Assembly: GCF_029633965.1 (NCBI RefSeq)
Contig: NZ_CP091277.1
Location: 682,001 to 746,000 of the forward strand
DNA from: Methanogenium sp. S4BF
Lineage (GTDB): Archaea > Halobacteriota > Methanomicrobia > Methanomicrobiales > Methanomicrobiaceae
DNA: 64,000 nucleotides
Direction of reading: 5' to 3'
Shown here: piece after piece, positions 1-9,796 of the stretch
How the letters are laid out: the number at the start of each line of letters is the position of its first letter
Numbering within the stretch: the stretch's first letter is position 1
Position numbers and translations under genes: made by a program
Notes under the pieces: generated by a model
Told to the model about the DNA's origin: nothing
Database searches by the model: none
Seen by the model: only the letters and a program-made list of their open reading frames with translations

Positions 1-1602
1 GACACCGCGAGTTGAATGCAGCATCTCTTTGGCACCCATGACTGCCCTGCCGGTTGCCTGCGCACGGGGGCCGGTGACAAATACCTCATCCCCTTCCCGT
101 ATTGCAGGGTCTGCATCCAGTACACCGGGAGCAAGTACATCGCCCTGCGGGATGAAGTCATCAATGTGAACCTGATACCGGTCACCAATCAGACCCCAGC
201 CTTCCATTGTGGGGCGCATCAGCCCGGTGGATTCATCAATACTGAATAGCTGGGTACGTCCGCTCATCACTTTCCGGCGGCCCCTGCGGCCCTTCAGCAT
301 CAGACGGCTGGTATCCACATCTGTATCAAACTGCCAGGAGAGTGTTCCCCGGATAACATCAGATCCCATCTTGCGGTTCCCTTTCAGGCTTTCCTCGAGC
401 CGCCTGAGGGATTCCGGAGATGTCGTGCGGTCGCCGACGCAGGTGGATTCAATCTCCATACCAACACGGTTCGCCGCATCTTCTGCAAGGATACGCGTCT
501 TTTCATCAAGATGCGCGATGATTCTTCCGAACTGATGTTTTTCAAAGTAGCGTGCAAGAGATGACGAGATAAATTCCCGCTCCTCACGGTCCCAGTAGCC
601 GGTGACCGGAATGTCATAATGGCCTGCCGGATAAATGGCCTCCAGCTCCCGTGGCACAATCCCCATAGGGGAGGTCAGAATCAGTTCATGTGCCCTGTTC
701 TGGATGGCAAACGTGAATTTGCGGTGGCTCTGTGAGAGGGAATATGGTTTGCGCGCAGAGCAGGGAAGAAGCACCACGGTGTCTGTCCGGGTCGGGATGA
801 ACCGGTCAATCACCCGGTTGACAAACCGCGTGACCTCTGTTCGCTTCAGGGAGTCTGCGCTGTTTGCCGAGAATGGTGTGGTCCGTACAATCGGTATGAC
901 CGGTTCAGAGTATGCGGATGCGGCATCGAGGAGGCGCATAACAGCCACCTGCCAGGCAGCATTCCGAACCCGTTTCTCTATAAATTCGCGGAACACGTGT
1001 GAGCGGATGAACCAGCGTGCGGATGCAATCTCTGTATCGAGTGCAGTCCGGTTATGCAGTTTTAGATCGCCATTCCTGCAGCCATCACATGAACAGATAC
1101 CGGAATCACGCACCTCATCATACGAAAACTCACCGTCCGGCGTGCAGAACATTCCCCGTACCGTCATCAGGTCAACTGCCCGGTAATCAAAGAGATCAAA
1201 TCCACAGTAGATGAGGACGGACACATTCGACGGCAGCGCACTTGCCGGTGCATACCAGGCAGTGTCCATCGGGAACCGTTCTTTCAGGTCAATTATAAGA
1301 TCCGTAAACCGGCGTGGGTTTTCAAAGAGGATGTGGCATCCCGGAACGATTACCGCTGACTCCTCTGAGCCGTCCGGCATCTCCCCGACGAATGCATTCA
1401 GGACACCTTCATACTGGACTGGCTTTGGCCACCGGATTTTATCCGGAAATTCAGGAGGGGTATTTGCGAACGGATGGTTGTATAAATCGGGAAACATCTC
1501 CTGTGGATTGATGACAGCAGGTGTCGCCACACCTGTGTCTCCGGAACGGTATTTTCCCGTCCGGCCCGGACCGTCACGAATGATACGCTCAAATAAACTC
1601 AT
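1..1602 (-). CDS. arcS: Archaeosine synthase ArcS (TgtA2), C-terminus cut by window edge
   Basis: This enzyme converts preQ0 already inserted at position 15 of archaeal tRNA towards archaeosine (family knowledge). Translating the minus strand from the ATG at 1602 gives 534 codons with no stop to the window edge. The protein starts [19 protein letters not shown] cysteine cluster, GICSCDGC, lies near residue 167. The ArcS signature [14 protein letters not shown] lies near residues 278-292. The last ~75 residues look like a PUA RNA-binding domain, so only about 10-20 residues are probably missing. The start overlaps the 3' end of tgtA by 14 nt, so the two genes act in sequence and are translationally coupled. 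The family's TGT-like N-terminal fold lacks the catalytic Asp of true TGT, as known for this paralogue. Confidence 0.9.
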   Translation of the reverse strand, partial: MSLFERIIRDGPGRTGKYRSGDTGVATPAVINPQEMFPDLYNHPFANTPPEFPDKIRWPKPVQYEGVLNAFVGEMPDGSEESAVIVPGCHILFENPRRFTDLIIDLKERFPMDTAWYAPASALPSNVSVLIYCGFDLFDYRAVDLMTVRGMFCTPDGEFSYDEVRDSGICSCDGCRNGDLKLHNRTALDTEIASARWFIRSHVFREFIEKRVRNAAWQVAVMRLLDAASAYSEPVIPIVRTTPFSANSADSLKRTEVTRFVNRVIDRFIPTRTDTVVLLPCSARKPYSLSQSHRKFTFAIQNRAHELILTSPMGIVPRELEAIYPAGHYDIPVTGYWDREEREFISSSLARYFEKHQFGRIIAHLDEKTRILAEDAANRVGMEIESTCVGDRTTSPESLRRLEESLKGNRKMGSDVIRGTLSWQFDTDVDTSRLMLKGRRGRRKVMSGRTQLFSIDESTGLMRPTMEGWGLIGDRYQVHIDDFIPQGDVLAPGVLDADPAIREGDEVFVTGPRAQATGRAVMGAKEMLHSTRGV

Positions 1603-3037
1603 AGCATTTCTCCATATTCTGCAGTGCATCTGCGATGACCGGTTTCCATCGCACACCTGCATTGATGGTGACCGGAATGCCGGGGTTTGCATGAATAAGT
1701 TCGATGATTCCCCTGCACCCGCTTCTGACCATATCTTCATCCCATTCCGGAATCTCGCTCTGACCTATCGGGAATGTTTCACTCAGTTCAGGTGGATACG
1801 GACCGAAAGGGGGCTTAAAGCGGAATGCTGTTGCACCGGCAGGGCCTTCCTCATCATTCAGGCTGATATGGATGGCTTCTCCGACGGAAAACCGGGGAAT
1901 CATCCCGTGATATCGTATCACTTCAGTCCGGCTGCAGGATTCGCTTCCCCGATAGAAAAACCGGCGTTTTGTCACCGAATCCCGTGTCAGGAGTTCTTCT
2001 GAATATTTCAGCAGTTCCCGGTAGCCGTCAAGCAGGCGGGGATGGTTTCTGCAGCGTTCGTCCACGAGCTCCCAGAGAGTGCCATCCTGAATGCACTGCC
2101 GGATGCGGGCAATCTCTGCAAGGCTCACGAGGAGGTTATGTTTGGCAAGCAGTTTCTCTTTATCCGGCGATGCCTGCAGTTCACGTGCCGTATGGGCGCG
2201 GCAGACTTCACAGGCACAGGGGAGCTCACTGAGTTCAGCAAGTTTAAAACTCCCGGATGGTGTCATATATCGGCCTTCGCGGGCATAGAGTGCATATGCG
2301 GCAGAATCAAAGACATCACATCCCATCGCTGCTGCAAGGGCAAACATCGACGGATGACCTGCCCCGAAGAGGTGGATGCATGAGCCGGGGGAGAGAGTCT
2401 GTTTTGCCGCCATCACAACCGTTACCAGATCGCGGTAGCGATATGACTCCATGAGTGGCACCACAGCACCAATAGGACAGAATATGGCTCCGGTTTCACG
2501 GACTTCCTCTCCTGCCCTCCTCCGGAGATCGGGATGGATGCCTCCCTGCACCGGGGCTGCGAGATGACCATCATCAATGATCTCCATCGCTTCGCGAATC
2601 CGCTGCATGGTCACAGCAAGTTCCTCAGCTGCTCCTTCATGGTCCCGGTCAGGAGGGGTAGCAAGGTCCATGGGAACAATTATTTCACTCCCAATCCGGC
2701 GCTGAAACTGTACGGTATCAGTATTTGAAAATGCCACATCTCCGTATACAGACTGCTGAAATGCACCGGAATCCGTCATGATGATCCCCTGAAACCCGAG
2801 AACGGAATGAAGACCTTCATTGATTGCCCGTTCCCGGTACTCCTCACTTTTACTGAAGATGTATGCATTGGTGATCAGCGCTTCAACGCCCATCTTCTGC
2901 ATCTCCTCAGCAGGGATTAACTGGATGTGGGGGTTTATTACCGGAAGAAGAAGGGGTGTTTTTGCGGTTTTATCCCCGACCCGGAGTTTCCCCGTCCTCG
3001 CCCATATGTCTTTATGCTGGCTCTCAAAGGTGATCAC
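1589..3037 (-). CDS. tgtA: Archaeal tRNA-guanine(15) transglycosylase (arcTGT)
   Basis: The enzyme exchanges guanine-15 in the D-loop of tRNA for preQ0, the first tRNA-level step to archaeosine. The protein has 482 residues. The N-terminal TIM-barrel carries the nucleophile-region motif TDSGAFQQ (near residue 88) and the substrate-site run [12 protein letters not shown] zinc site is formed by CACEVC followed by RAH (near residues 275-284). The last ~120 residues match the C-terminal accessory region of arcTGT. This copy has no clear PUA domain, which is carried instead by the downstream ArcS. The start is GTG at 3037, overlapping the AMMECR1 stop as GTGA. It is the middle gene of the AMMECR1-tgtA-arcS operon. 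Confidence 0.93.
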   Translation of the reverse strand: MITFESQHKDIWARTGKLRVGDKTAKTPLLLPVINPHIQLIPAEEMQKMGVEALITNAYIFSKSEEYRERAINEGLHSVLGFQGIIMTDSGAFQQSVYGDVAFSNTDTVQFQRRIGSEIIVPMDLATPPDRDHEGAAEELAVTMQRIREAMEIIDDGHLAAPVQGGIHPDLRRRAGEEVRETGAIFCPIGAVVPLMESYRYRDLVTVVMAAKQTLSPGSCIHLFGAGHPSMFALAAAMGCDVFDSAAYALYAREGRYMTPSGSFKLAELSELPCACEVCRAHTARELQASPDKEKLLAKHNLLVSLAEIARIRQCIQDGTLWELVDERCRNHPRLLDGYRELLKYSEELLTRDSVTKRRFFYRGSESCSRTEVIRYHGMIPRFSVGEAIHISLNDEEGPAGATAFRFKPPFGPYPPELSETFPIGQSEIPEWDEDMVRSGCRGIIELIHANPGIPVTINAGVRWKPVIADALQNMEKCYEFI

Positions 3038-3609
3038 GTGTGTTCCTCCTCATAAAATATCTGTCCTTCAAATGTGTATAGTTCAGTGTCATTACTTCTC
3101 CATGTTCCGGGAGGAAGGCCTGCTTTGACACAGACCTGATCTAAAAATGTGCGTGCGTCCCAGTGATACTCGACCGGTACCTGCGGAAGGAGAAGGCCAC
3201 TTCTTCCGTACCCTGCAATGATAAGCCCGTGTTTTCCAACGATTACCGCCTCCGGACGTGAGGCAGGCGGTGATGAAATAAGAACGGGGGGTGTGAGTAC
3301 CGTTACCTCTATTGAAATTTCGGGAAGTTCGTCGGCGCGTACGGGTGGAAAACGTGGATCTTCGAGTGCGGCAGAGAGTGCGGCCCCGGGAATTGCTTCT
3401 GCAAGTGAAAGTACCGGTCTTGGATATCCAATACAGCCCCTGAGCTGGCCGTTGAGGGTCAGAGTGACAAATACACCCCGTTTTTCATGGAACGAAGCCG
3501 GAATTGAAACTTCCGGCATTGTTTCACCGCCAATGTTTTCCAGAAGAACCATTCGTGCGAGCTTTACCGCCAGCGCACCCTCTTCACTGCTGATCCCGTC
3601 CATGCCCAT
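3034..3609 (-). CDS. AMMECR1 domain protein
   Basis: This is a conserved archaeal/eukaryotic family of unknown biochemical function. From [11 protein letters not shown] at 3609 the product is 191 residues; an alternative ATG at 3603 would give 189. The family core [11 protein letters not shown] and the conserved [18 protein letters not shown] are present, followed by the usual [11 protein letters not shown] segment. The reading frame stays open further upstream, but that part lies inside the RNase P RNA gene on the other strand, so the long form is rejected. The gene overlaps tgtA by 4 nt, which suggests co-transcription with tRNA modification genes. A role in tRNA or translation is inference from context only. 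Confidence 0.88.
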   Translation of the reverse strand: MGMDGISSEEGALAVKLARMVLLENIGGETMPEVSIPASFHEKRGVFVTLTLNGQLRGCIGYPRPVLSLAEAIPGAALSAALEDPRFPPVRADELPEISIEVTVLTPPVLISSPPASRPEAVIVGKHGLIIAGYGRSGLLLPQVPVEYHWDARTFLDQVCVKAGLPPGTWRSNDTELYTFEGQIFYEEEHT

Positions 3610-3617
3610 ATATATTG
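3607..3617 (+). promoter_or_regulatory. TATA box for RNase P RNA
   Basis: CATATATATTG is centred about 29 nt before the inferred 5' end of the RNase P RNA, the normal archaeal distance. It overlaps the start codon region of the divergent AMMECR1 gene, so the two 5' ends are packed together. Confidence 0.55.
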
Positions 3618-3640
3618 CGAGATACGATATTAATAGGAGA

Positions 3641-3990
3641 GGGAGTGTGCGGCTGACGGTGGCAGAAAATGCTGCTGAGGAAAGTCCCCACACCAGCCGG
3701 ATACGTAGCCGCATGCAAGTGCGGGTGGCGAGAGTCACGGCTCTGACACAGAAACGACACGGCCTGCCGTTAGCGATGATGCGACTGAGCCATCGGTGCA
3801 TACTGGTGGCGAGAAGGCACTTTCGGTGCTGAGTTAACTCGCTGATGCACAGCGGCAGGATTCGATGGAACGGTGAAACCCTACGGGTGCAAGCCAGAAC
3901 AGGGCATCAGGGTCGTCCGGGCCTGCCCAGGTATGGCGCGTAGCTGAATGCCGCAGAGAAACAGAATGGGGCTTACTACTCCCACTCATC
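3641..3990 (+). ncRNA. rnpB: RNase P RNA (archaeal type A-like)
   Basis: This is the catalytic RNA that removes tRNA 5' leaders. Three signatures support it. The universal GAGGAAAGTCC (CR-I) is at 3677-3687. ACAGAA is followed by GGGGCTTAC at 3961-3975 (CR-V). The terminal helix P1 can form between GGGAGT at 3641 and ACTCCC at 3978. The interval is about 350 nt, typical for euryarchaeal RNase P RNA, and is rich in complementary segments. The exact ends are inferred from P1 and from the pyrimidine-rich tail CATCCTTTACTTTT, which may terminate transcription. No protein gene is credible inside it. Confidence 0.94.
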
Positions 3991-4042
3991 CTTTACTTTT
4001 AAAAAGGTATATACCGGTGTACCATAAGGTATCAGTACGGAA

Positions 4043-4606
4043 ATGGTAGCTATGAAAAATGCCGATTACTTTTCTGCATATATTCTGAAAATAAAGACTG
4101 CATGCCCTCTTCCTGATGAAATGGCCGGACATGCGATTGCCTCCATGCTCATCGGACACCGGATGGGATTATATGACCGGGCTGTTGCACAGGGGGAAAA
4201 GGCATTGCTGCTTCTCAAAGAGGAGAACACTATTCCCGGGGCCCTTTTACAGGCGGTTACAATCATAACGAGTGATGCCCGGGAAAAGATGCCTGATCAG
4301 GTGACCATTAAATCGAGTTTCGACTGGGAAGGGCAGGGCCCCTCACACAACGGGACAACGGTCATATCCGGTGATGATACGGAGTATGCATTCGATACAG
4401 ACAGCATTCAGTGGCTGGCTGTGCCACTCCCTGAAGAAAAGGCAGATATCCGTGATGCATATATGCTTGATACCGCTCTGATGCTCTTATATGGGGTGGC
4501 TGTCTGTTCTTCGCCGATGGATGAGCAGGCGATGGAAGAGCACCTTTATGATTACCTCATTCAGCGCCTTGGACTCTACCGTGAGGAAGCAGAAGAGGCT
4601 CTCTGA
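4043..4606 (+). CDS. Hypothetical protein, 187 aa
   Basis: I do not recognise this family. The protein is soluble, acidic, without signal peptide or membrane segment. The N-terminal half (residues 1-80) looks like an all-helical repeat with regularly spaced Ala/Leu (MAGHAIASMLIGHRMG, AVAQGEKALLLLKEE), reminiscent of a TPR-like hairpin. The C-terminal half has an acidic strand-rich stretch and then helices. A TATA-like GTATATACC lies at 4008-4016, about 30 nt before the start, so it has its own promoter. Either ATG (4043 or 4052) could be the start. It sits between RNase P RNA and an HTH-CBS regulator, and context gives no function. Confidence 0.75.
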   Translation: MVAMKNADYFSAYILKIKTACPLPDEMAGHAIASMLIGHRMGLYDRAVAQGEKALLLLKEENTIPGALLQAVTIITSDAREKMPDQVTIKSSFDWEGQGPSHNGTTVISGDDTEYAFDTDSIQWLAVPLPEEKADIRDAYMLDTALMLLYGVAVCSSPMDEQAMEEHLYDYLIQRLGLYREEAEEAL

Positions 4607-4673
4607 CAATTGAGCGGCAGAATATCCTCTAAGGGCATATATTATTTCTGTGATTATCACCTCTAATAATAAT

Positions 4674-5228
4674 ATGCAGATTCCAACATCTGGTGAGATT
4701 CGGGAAAAACGTATCAAGGCAGGTCTGACGCAATCAGATGTTGCAGAACGGGCAGGATTTTCCCAGTCAATGATTGCACGGATAGAGGCAGGGACCGTTG
4801 ATCCGCGGGCAAGTACACTCCGGCGGATTATTGCTATTCTCAATGAATCCGAGACATCCCGGACATCGGCCGGTGATATCATGACCACGCCTGTCATCAG
4901 CATCTCTCCGGAAGAAACGATTGAAAATACCGTGGATGTGATGGAAAAGTATGGTATTTCACAGGTTCCGGTGATAAAACACGGCGTCCCGATTGGATGT
5001 GTATCAGAATCAGCAATCATCGGGGCAATGGAGAACGGAACGATTCAGCGTTCGATGAAAAATGCTGTCACGGACATCATGGAAGAAGGATTCCCCACCG
5101 TCCCGCCGTCTGAAAAAATAGATGCCATTGTCCACAGTCTCCGAAACCATCATGCCGTTCTTGTGATGGAGCAAGGGAAAGTGGTTGGTGTAATCACCAA
5201 GCACGACTGTATACGGCACCTGCCTTAA
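4674..5228 (+). CDS. HTH-XRE / tandem CBS domain regulator
   Basis: This is a predicted DNA-binding regulator that senses an adenylate-type ligand. Residues ~8-58 are an XRE helix-turn-helix ([20 protein letters not shown], then [11 protein letters not shown]). Residues ~68-184 hold two CBS motifs ([17 protein letters not shown] and [18 protein letters not shown]), which in the family bind AMP, ATP or SAM. A TATA-like CATATATTATT at 4636-4646 places transcription start near 4670, so ATG 4674 fits a leaderless message better than the upstream in-frame GTG at 4650. The gene converges on tpiA and the two stop codons overlap by 4 nt. The target is unknown. Confidence 0.87.
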   Translation: MQIPTSGEIREKRIKAGLTQSDVAERAGFSQSMIARIEAGTVDPRASTLRRIIAILNESETSRTSAGDIMTTPVISISPEETIENTVDVMEKYGISQVPVIKHGVPIGCVSESAIIGAMENGTIQRSMKNAVTDIMEEGFPTVPPSEKIDAIVHSLRNHHAVLVMEQGKVVGVITKHDCIRHLP

Positions 5229-5893
5229 ATTTTTGATATAAGATCGCGAAGAACCGCTTCAGGATCCGCTGCCTTCACAACACCTGATGCGAGGAGCACG
5301 CCATCAGTGCCAAGGTCCAGTGCTGTTCTGACACATTCACCGGTACTGATGCCTGCTCCCGTCAGCACTTTTACCGACGCATTCACGGAGTGGACGGCTT
5401 CGACGGATTTTTCAATAATTCCCGGGTCTGCTTTTGAAACAGATACCCCGCTGCCAATCAGTTCCGGGGGTTCAATCGCAATATAGTCAGGGTGGAAAAA
5501 AGCTGCGGCACCGCTCGTTGCAACATTGTTTGTGCATATGACCGTTTCAAGACCTGCATTCTGTGCTGAACGGTTCGCGGATTCAATGTCTGCCAGGGTC
5601 AGCCTGCGTTCAGAATGGTTTATCAGCGTGCCTGTGGCACCTGCTGCCTTCAGGGCGTCTGCAACAATATGACCGGTATGCGCCCCCGGAAGAACGCCAT
5701 CAACGTGCTGGGCGAAAACCGGCAGCGAATAATGAACATGGAATGGGTGAATATCCATATATCCGGGTGCAAGACCGATTCTGACATCATTCTCATGTGC
5801 TATTCGTTCTGCACTCTGTGCAATCTTCTGTGCATTATGCCCGAATCCTTCTGCATAGGACTTCAGGTTTATGAGAATGAATGGAACTGTCAT
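5225..5893 (-). CDS. tpiA: Triosephosphate isomerase
   Basis: The enzyme interconverts glyceraldehyde-3-phosphate and dihydroxyacetone phosphate in glycolysis and gluconeogenesis. The 222 residues match the short archaeal form. Visible sites are the substrate Asn-Lys in [11 protein letters not shown] (residues ~7-11), the catalytic His in LINHSERR (residue ~93), the catalytic Glu in [11 protein letters not shown] (~141) and the phosphate-binding loops TGAGIS and [11 protein letters not shown] near the C-terminus. It follows the MBF1 gene by 39 nt with a GAAGGT ribosome site before the ATG, so the two are likely co-transcribed. Confidence 0.96.
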   Translation of the reverse strand: MTVPFILINLKSYAEGFGHNAQKIAQSAERIAHENDVRIGLAPGYMDIHPFHVHYSLPVFAQHVDGVLPGAHTGHIVADALKAAGATGTLINHSERRLTLADIESANRSAQNAGLETVICTNNVATSGAAAFFHPDYIAIEPPELIGSGVSVSKADPGIIEKSVEAVHSVNASVKVLTGAGISTGECVRTALDLGTDGVLLASGVVKAADPEAVLRDLISKI

Positions 5894-5932
5894 ATTGTTT
5901 ACCTTCTGTTACGCTTCTGTTATTATTTTTTT

Positions 5933-6424
5933 TTATCTTCCCTGCTTTTTTATCCGTATAACATCTCCAAGCGTTGTTGTCATTGCAGAGGTTCCGGATG
6001 TTTTCATGTTCCCATCAACTGATTCTATAAGCTGAATCTCCAGGACCTTCTCGATCTTCTTTAAGACCTGATCTTCCGGGATAAATCCTGTTTCGATTTT
6101 TTTGATGAGATTTTCCTTTTCTTTGATTTCGAGCGCGAGATCTTTCTGTGTCCATCCTTTCGCCATCCTGGCTTCACGGATTTCAACATTGAAATCATCG
6201 ACAATATCCCCTACCATCAGATCAAAGACATCACGGGGTCTGCTTGTCTGTGGTTTTTTTGAGCTGACCTTTGGTTTTGCTCCAGGGACTCTGGCTCCTG
6301 GCGGTTTCTTAATCTCTGTACCAAGTTTTGCACATTTCGGGCACACCCACATCTTAGCCCCACCAATCTGAACGAGAATTGGTTCGCCAGGGATAGATGC
6401 GCCACACACTTCACATTCGGACAT
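5933..6424 (-). CDS. Archaeal MBF1 (multiprotein bridging factor) homologue
   Basis: This is a small transcription- and translation-associated protein; archaeal MBF1 binds the 30S ribosome (family knowledge). The N-terminus is a zinc ribbon with CEVC (residues 4-7) and CPKC (residues 28-31). A basic Pro/Lys-rich linker follows (residues ~38-65). Residues ~75-130 form the HTH that defines the family (IREARMAKGWTQKDLALEIK, then ENLIKKIETGFIP). It is divergent from PAN1, with 58 nt between the two starts, and is followed by tpiA. Confidence 0.94.
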   Translation of the reverse strand: MSECEVCGASIPGEPILVQIGGAKMWVCPKCAKLGTEIKKPPGARVPGAKPKVSSKKPQTSRPRDVFDLMVGDIVDDFNVEIREARMAKGWTQKDLALEIKEKENLIKKIETGFIPEDQVLKKIEKVLEIQLIESVDGNMKTSGTSAMTTTLGDVIRIKKQGR

Positions 6425-6482
6425 TTCAAATCGTAAACAAATTTATAGTCATATGAACAGATATACCTAATTGAGGTATCAA
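6425..6482. promoter_or_regulatory. Divergent promoter, MBF1 / PAN1
   Basis: This 58-bp gap carries a plus-strand TATA-like AAATTTATAG (about 6439-6448) for PAN1 and a minus-strand AGGTATATCTG (about 6457-6467) for MBF1. Each lies at a distance consistent with a short leader. The positions are read by eye. Confidence 0.45.
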
Positions 6483-7721
6483 ATGGGGGATTACTCTGTG
6501 CCAAATCCGGAAATCGGCGATGAAGACCTGAAAGAGTATCTTCTGAACCGGATTGCAGCACTTGAATCTAAAAATATGCAGTACAAAGAGCAGGTGCGTC
6601 AGCTCGATATTGAAAAAAAGAACATTGAAAACCAAAAAATCCGGTATGAACGTGAAATCAGAAAACTAAAGAGTGAAGTCGAAAAACTCAGAAGCCCCCC
6701 CCTGGTTATCGGCACTGTTTCTGATCTCATTGATGAACAGCGCGTGATCGTGCAGAGCAGTGCCGGTCCGCGTTTTATGGTCCGGGTATCAAATTTTGTG
6801 AAGCCGGAAGATTTGAAGCCCGGGCTGAGGTGCACGATGAATCAGCAGTCACTGACTGTTGTTGAAGTATTGCCGGAAGCATTTGACAGCCAGATATATG
6901 GCATGGAAGTCGTCGATTCTCCCGATGAGACATATGATGATATTGGCGGACTTGAAGAACAGATCCGTGAGATAAAAGAGGCTGTTGAACTGCCGTTAAC
7001 ACGCCCGGACCTGTTTGCCTCTGTGGGAATTCTGCCTCCGAAAGGAGTACTCCTGTATGGGCCACCCGGAACGGGAAAGACTCTCCTTGCCCGTGCGGTG
7101 GCACATGAAACACAGGCACAGTTTCTCCGCGTAGTCGGGTCTGAACTGGTTCAGAAGTACATCGGTGAGGGATCACGTCTTGTCAGGGAACTGTTTGAAC
7201 TGGCGAAGAAAAATTCCCCATCAATTATTTTCATTGATGAAATTGATGCGATTGGGGCAATGCGCAGTGAAAGCACCACGTCCGGTGACCGGGAGGTGCA
7301 GCGGACCCTGATGCAGCTCCTGGCTGAGATGGATGGTTTTGAGTCCCGGGGCGATGTCAAGATAGTGGCCGCCACAAACAGGATTGATATTCTGGATCAT
7401 GCACTGCTGCGTCCCGGGCGCTTTGACCGCATCATTGAGATACCACTTCCCAACTGTGATGGCAGACAGTCAATAATGGAAATTCATTCAGCAAATATGG
7501 CTCTTGACAGTGGTGTTGATCTCCGTGAAGTTGCTGAACTGACAGAAGGGAAAAACGGTTCTGAACTCCGTGCGGTCTGCACCGAGGCAGGAATGTTTGC
7601 TATTCGTGCTGAACGGACAAAGGTGTATCAGTCAGATTTCATCAAGGCAATTGACAAAGTTACCTTCGATCTTTCCCATCACCCGAAGTGCAGCCCGTAC
7701 GACAGTGCGATGTTTGCCTGA
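6483..7721 (+). CDS. Proteasome-activating nucleotidase PAN, copy 1
   Basis: This AAA+ ATPase unfolds substrates and feeds them to the archaeal 20S proteasome. The 412 residues show an N-terminal coiled coil (residues ~10-68), an OB-type domain, Walker A GPPGTGKT, Walker [12 protein letters not shown], the second region of homology RPGRFDR and a C-terminal helical lid. ATG 6483 is preferred over the in-frame TTG at 6471. The C-terminus ends MFA, that is hydrophobic-Phe-X in place of the usual HbYX gate-opening tail. A second PAN lies about 1.6 kb away on the opposite strand. Confidence 0.93.
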   Translation: MGDYSVPNPEIGDEDLKEYLLNRIAALESKNMQYKEQVRQLDIEKKNIENQKIRYEREIRKLKSEVEKLRSPPLVIGTVSDLIDEQRVIVQSSAGPRFMVRVSNFVKPEDLKPGLRCTMNQQSLTVVEVLPEAFDSQIYGMEVVDSPDETYDDIGGLEEQIREIKEAVELPLTRPDLFASVGILPPKGVLLYGPPGTGKTLLARAVAHETQAQFLRVVGSELVQKYIGEGSRLVRELFELAKKNSPSIIFIDEIDAIGAMRSESTTSGDREVQRTLMQLLAEMDGFESRGDVKIVAATNRIDILDHALLRPGRFDRIIEIPLPNCDGRQSIMEIHSANMALDSGVDLREVAELTEGKNGSELRAVCTEAGMFAIRAERTKVYQSDFIKAIDKVTFDLSHHPKCSPYDSAMFA

Positions 7722-7725
7722 ACTC

Positions 7726-8169
7726 TCATATTTTTTCAAGCTCTTCTTCAGAACACCGGGCACGGAATGTGGTGTCCATTCCTGATGTAAATTCAGTGAT
7801 ATCATTCAGCGCGGAATCAGGAGTGATGGCAATACGGTCCATGACCGTGTGGTATTTTATGCCAAAGAGGATTTCCCAGTCCCAGCTGTCATGAACGGAT
7901 TCCTCACGCCCATAGATAATTCCTGCATATCCGGGAGTACAGATAACGCCATTTGAGAGCAGACAGAGCGGTTGTGATACATACCGCTGGATGTACCATT
8001 TCAGTTCTGAAATGACCGATAACGCACTTCCCAGGGTTGATGCTTCGATGCAGACGCCCCAGTCGGTTTTTTTCGGGTGATAAAAACGGAGGACTTCCCG
8101 GCTGGTCTCGGATGCCAGAAGGGTGGAATGGAGGTCAGTCCCTTCCTTTTGTATGAGCAGGACCTTCAT
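7726..8169 (-). CDS. Hypothetical protein downstream of PAN2, 147 aa
   Basis: I do not recognise this family with confidence. The protein is soluble, with no signal peptide, and appears alpha/beta: it opens MKVLLIQKEGTDLHSTLLAS, has a central GVICTPGYAGIIYGRE turn and an acidic C-terminus ending EEELEKI. It begins 3 nt after the PAN2 stop codon and is almost certainly translated from the same message. It converges on PAN1 with a 4-nt gap, so it is wedged between two proteasomal ATPase genes. A role as a proteasome adaptor, inhibitor or substrate receptor is possible but is only inference from position. Confidence 0.8.
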   Translation of the reverse strand: MKVLLIQKEGTDLHSTLLASETSREVLRFYHPKKTDWGVCIEASTLGSALSVISELKWYIQRYVSQPLCLLSNGVICTPGYAGIIYGREESVHDSWDWEILFGIKYHTVMDRIAITPDSALNDITEFTSGMDTTFRARCSEEELEKI

Positions 8170-8172
8170 GAT

Positions 8173-9351
8173 CTAAAGGAACATGATGTCCGGATTCTGG
8201 GTTTTATCCTTGACTTTCCGCATGGCTTCTTCGAAATCAGTCCAGGTGATTGCATCTGAATCACGCCTGACAGCCATCATTCCTGCCTCACGGCATATTG
8301 CTTCGAGTTCTGCACCAGTGGTGTTTTCTGTCTCCGCTGCCAGTTTGTCAAGAGGTACGCCCCTGAGCTGCATCTTTGCGGAATGAATCTTCAGGATTTC
8401 AAGACGGGCCGCGGTGTCCGGAAGCGGAACCAGCAGGACCCTGTCAAACCGTCCCGGCCGCAGCAGTGCGGGGTCAAGCATATCCACCCGGTTTGTTGCC
8501 CCCATTATCCTGACATCTCCCCGGTTGTCAAATCCATCCATCTCAGCCAGGAGCTGCATCAGGGTGCGCTGGACCTCAGCACTTCCGGACGTCCCGTCAT
8601 GCATCCGCATTGTACCGATTGCATCAATTTCATCAATGAATACGATGGATGGTGCCCGTTCCCGTGCCATGGTAAAGAGCTCCCGCACCATCTGCGCACC
8701 TTCTCCGATGAATTTATGCACCAGTTCGCTGCCCGACATCCTGATGAAGGTGGCATTTGCCTGATGGGCGACTGCTTTTGCGATCAGCGTTTTTCCGGTA
8801 CCCGGCGGACCGTAGAGCAGAATTCCTTTGGGTGGTTCGACACCGATTCTGCGGAATACCTCAGGCTTTGTCAATGGATATTCAACTGCTTCCCTCACTT
8901 CTTCAATCTCCTCTCTGAGTCCCCCGATCTTTTCGAAGGATACATCCGGAGATTCAACAAGTTCCATCACCCGGACGCGCGAATCAACAGAATTGGCAAC
9001 GATACGCACAATGGAAAGCGCATTATTTACAGCAACCTTCATGCCGGGTTTCAGTTGGGGCCTCAGTTCATCCGTGCTTCCGGTAATATATTCCTGGTTA
9101 TTTCCCTGCTGGCGAAGATACACTTCTCCTGAATCGAGAATGTCAATAATAGCTGCTACGAAGAGTGGCGTCCGTTTTAGCTGATTATTCTCCTTCCTCA
9201 GCTGTTCAGCCTCTTTTTTCAGACTGAAGATTTCTTTGGTCTGGATTTCAATCTTTCCCTGCAGATCGTCAATTATTTCCTCGTATTCCTGATCGGTCAG
9301 GCTGGTCAGATTTCGTTCGGTATGAGTATTGTCGATGATGGTCTCATCCAT
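8173..9351 (-). CDS. Proteasome-activating nucleotidase PAN, copy 2
   Basis: This is the second Rpt/PAN-type AAA+ ATPase in the window, 392 residues from ATG 9351. The sequence shows the N-terminal coiled coil (residues ~20-65), OB domain, Walker A GPPGTGKT, Walker [19 protein letters not shown] and the lid. The C-terminus ends IMFL, again Hb-Phe-X rather than Hb-Tyr-X. An in-frame ATG at 9396 would overlap the start of the divergent gene by 8 nt. The minus-strand TATA-like TACATAAATG (9377-9386) fits a short-leader start at 9351, so I chose that one. Copy 1 and copy 2 differ clearly in sequence, so they are established paralogues that could form distinct or mixed rings. Confidence 0.93.
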   Translation of the reverse strand: MDETIIDNTHTERNLTSLTDQEYEEIIDDLQGKIEIQTKEIFSLKKEAEQLRKENNQLKRTPLFVAAIIDILDSGEVYLRQQGNNQEYITGSTDELRPQLKPGMKVAVNNALSIVRIVANSVDSRVRVMELVESPDVSFEKIGGLREEIEEVREAVEYPLTKPEVFRRIGVEPPKGILLYGPPGTGKTLIAKAVAHQANATFIRMSGSELVHKFIGEGAQMVRELFTMARERAPSIVFIDEIDAIGTMRMHDGTSGSAEVQRTLMQLLAEMDGFDNRGDVRIMGATNRVDMLDPALLRPGRFDRVLLVPLPDTAARLEILKIHSAKMQLRGVPLDKLAAETENTTGAELEAICREAGMMAVRRDSDAITWTDFEEAMRKVKDKTQNPDIMFL

Positions 9352-9388
9352 GTCATATTTATCTTTGTTCTCACCACATTTATGTAGT
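9352..9388. promoter_or_regulatory. Interlocked divergent promoters, PAN2 / AcnX small subunit
   Basis: The plus strand has CATATTTATC (9354-9363), about 28 nt before the DUF126 ATG at 9389. The minus strand has TACATAAATG (9377-9386), about 28 nt before the PAN2 ATG at 9351. The two core promoters face through each other in 37 bp, which should make them compete. Confidence 0.45.
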
Positions 9389-9796
9389 ATGTCCATTACA
9401 ATTCAGGCACGTGGCATTTCAGCAGGGATCGGGTCCGGTGCTGTTCTTGTCAGCAGTGAACCGATCTCTTTTCTTTCAGGAGTAGACCCGGAAACTGGTG
9501 TTGTGATTGAATCCGGTCACCCTCTGGAAGGGCAGTCAATAGCAGGAAAAGTGCTTGCGTTCCCTTATGGAAAAGGATCTACGGTTGGTTCGTATGTCAT
9601 TTATGCACTCAGACGGAACAATGTGGCACCTTCTGCGATAATCAATACCGAAGCCGAACCCATAATCGCTGTCGGTGCAATAATCGCAGAAATCCCGATG
9701 GTCGACCGTCCTGAGACAGCAATCAATGATCTGGAAGACGGCGCATCCGCATCCGTTGATGGCGGTTCCGGCAGCATAACAATTACTGATGATTGA
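9389..9796 (+). CDS. Phosphomevalonate dehydratase small subunit (AcnX swivel domain, DUF126)
   Basis: This is the small subunit of the aconitase-X type enzyme that dehydrates mevalonate-5-phosphate in the archaeal modified mevalonate pathway to isoprenoid lipids (family knowledge). The 135 residues match the DUF126 swivel fold: ARGISAGIGSGAVLVSSEPI near the start, the conserved GHPLEGQSIAGKVLAFPYGK at residues ~50-70 including the GKGST loop, and AIINTEAEPIIAVGAIIAEI. The catalytic large subunit (DUF521) is not in the window. The stop overlaps the start of the next gene (TTGA). Confidence 0.9.
   Translation: MSITIQARGISAGIGSGAVLVSSEPISFLSGVDPETGVVIESGHPLEGQSIAGKVLAFPYGKGSTVGSYVIYALRRNNVAPSAIINTEAEPIIAVGAIIAEIPMVDRPETAINDLEDGASASVDGGSGSITITDD

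Noticed and set aside
1211-2002. 263-codon plus-strand open frame
   Set aside because: It lies antisense to arcS and tgtA, which have clear family motifs; the frame is a by-product of their codon bias.
3218-3832. 204-codon plus-strand open frame
   Set aside because: It runs antisense through AMMECR1 and then into the RNase P RNA; no motif or ribosome site.
8383-9132. 249-codon plus-strand open frame
   Set aside because: It is fully antisense to the conserved AAA+ core of PAN2 and shows no family features.
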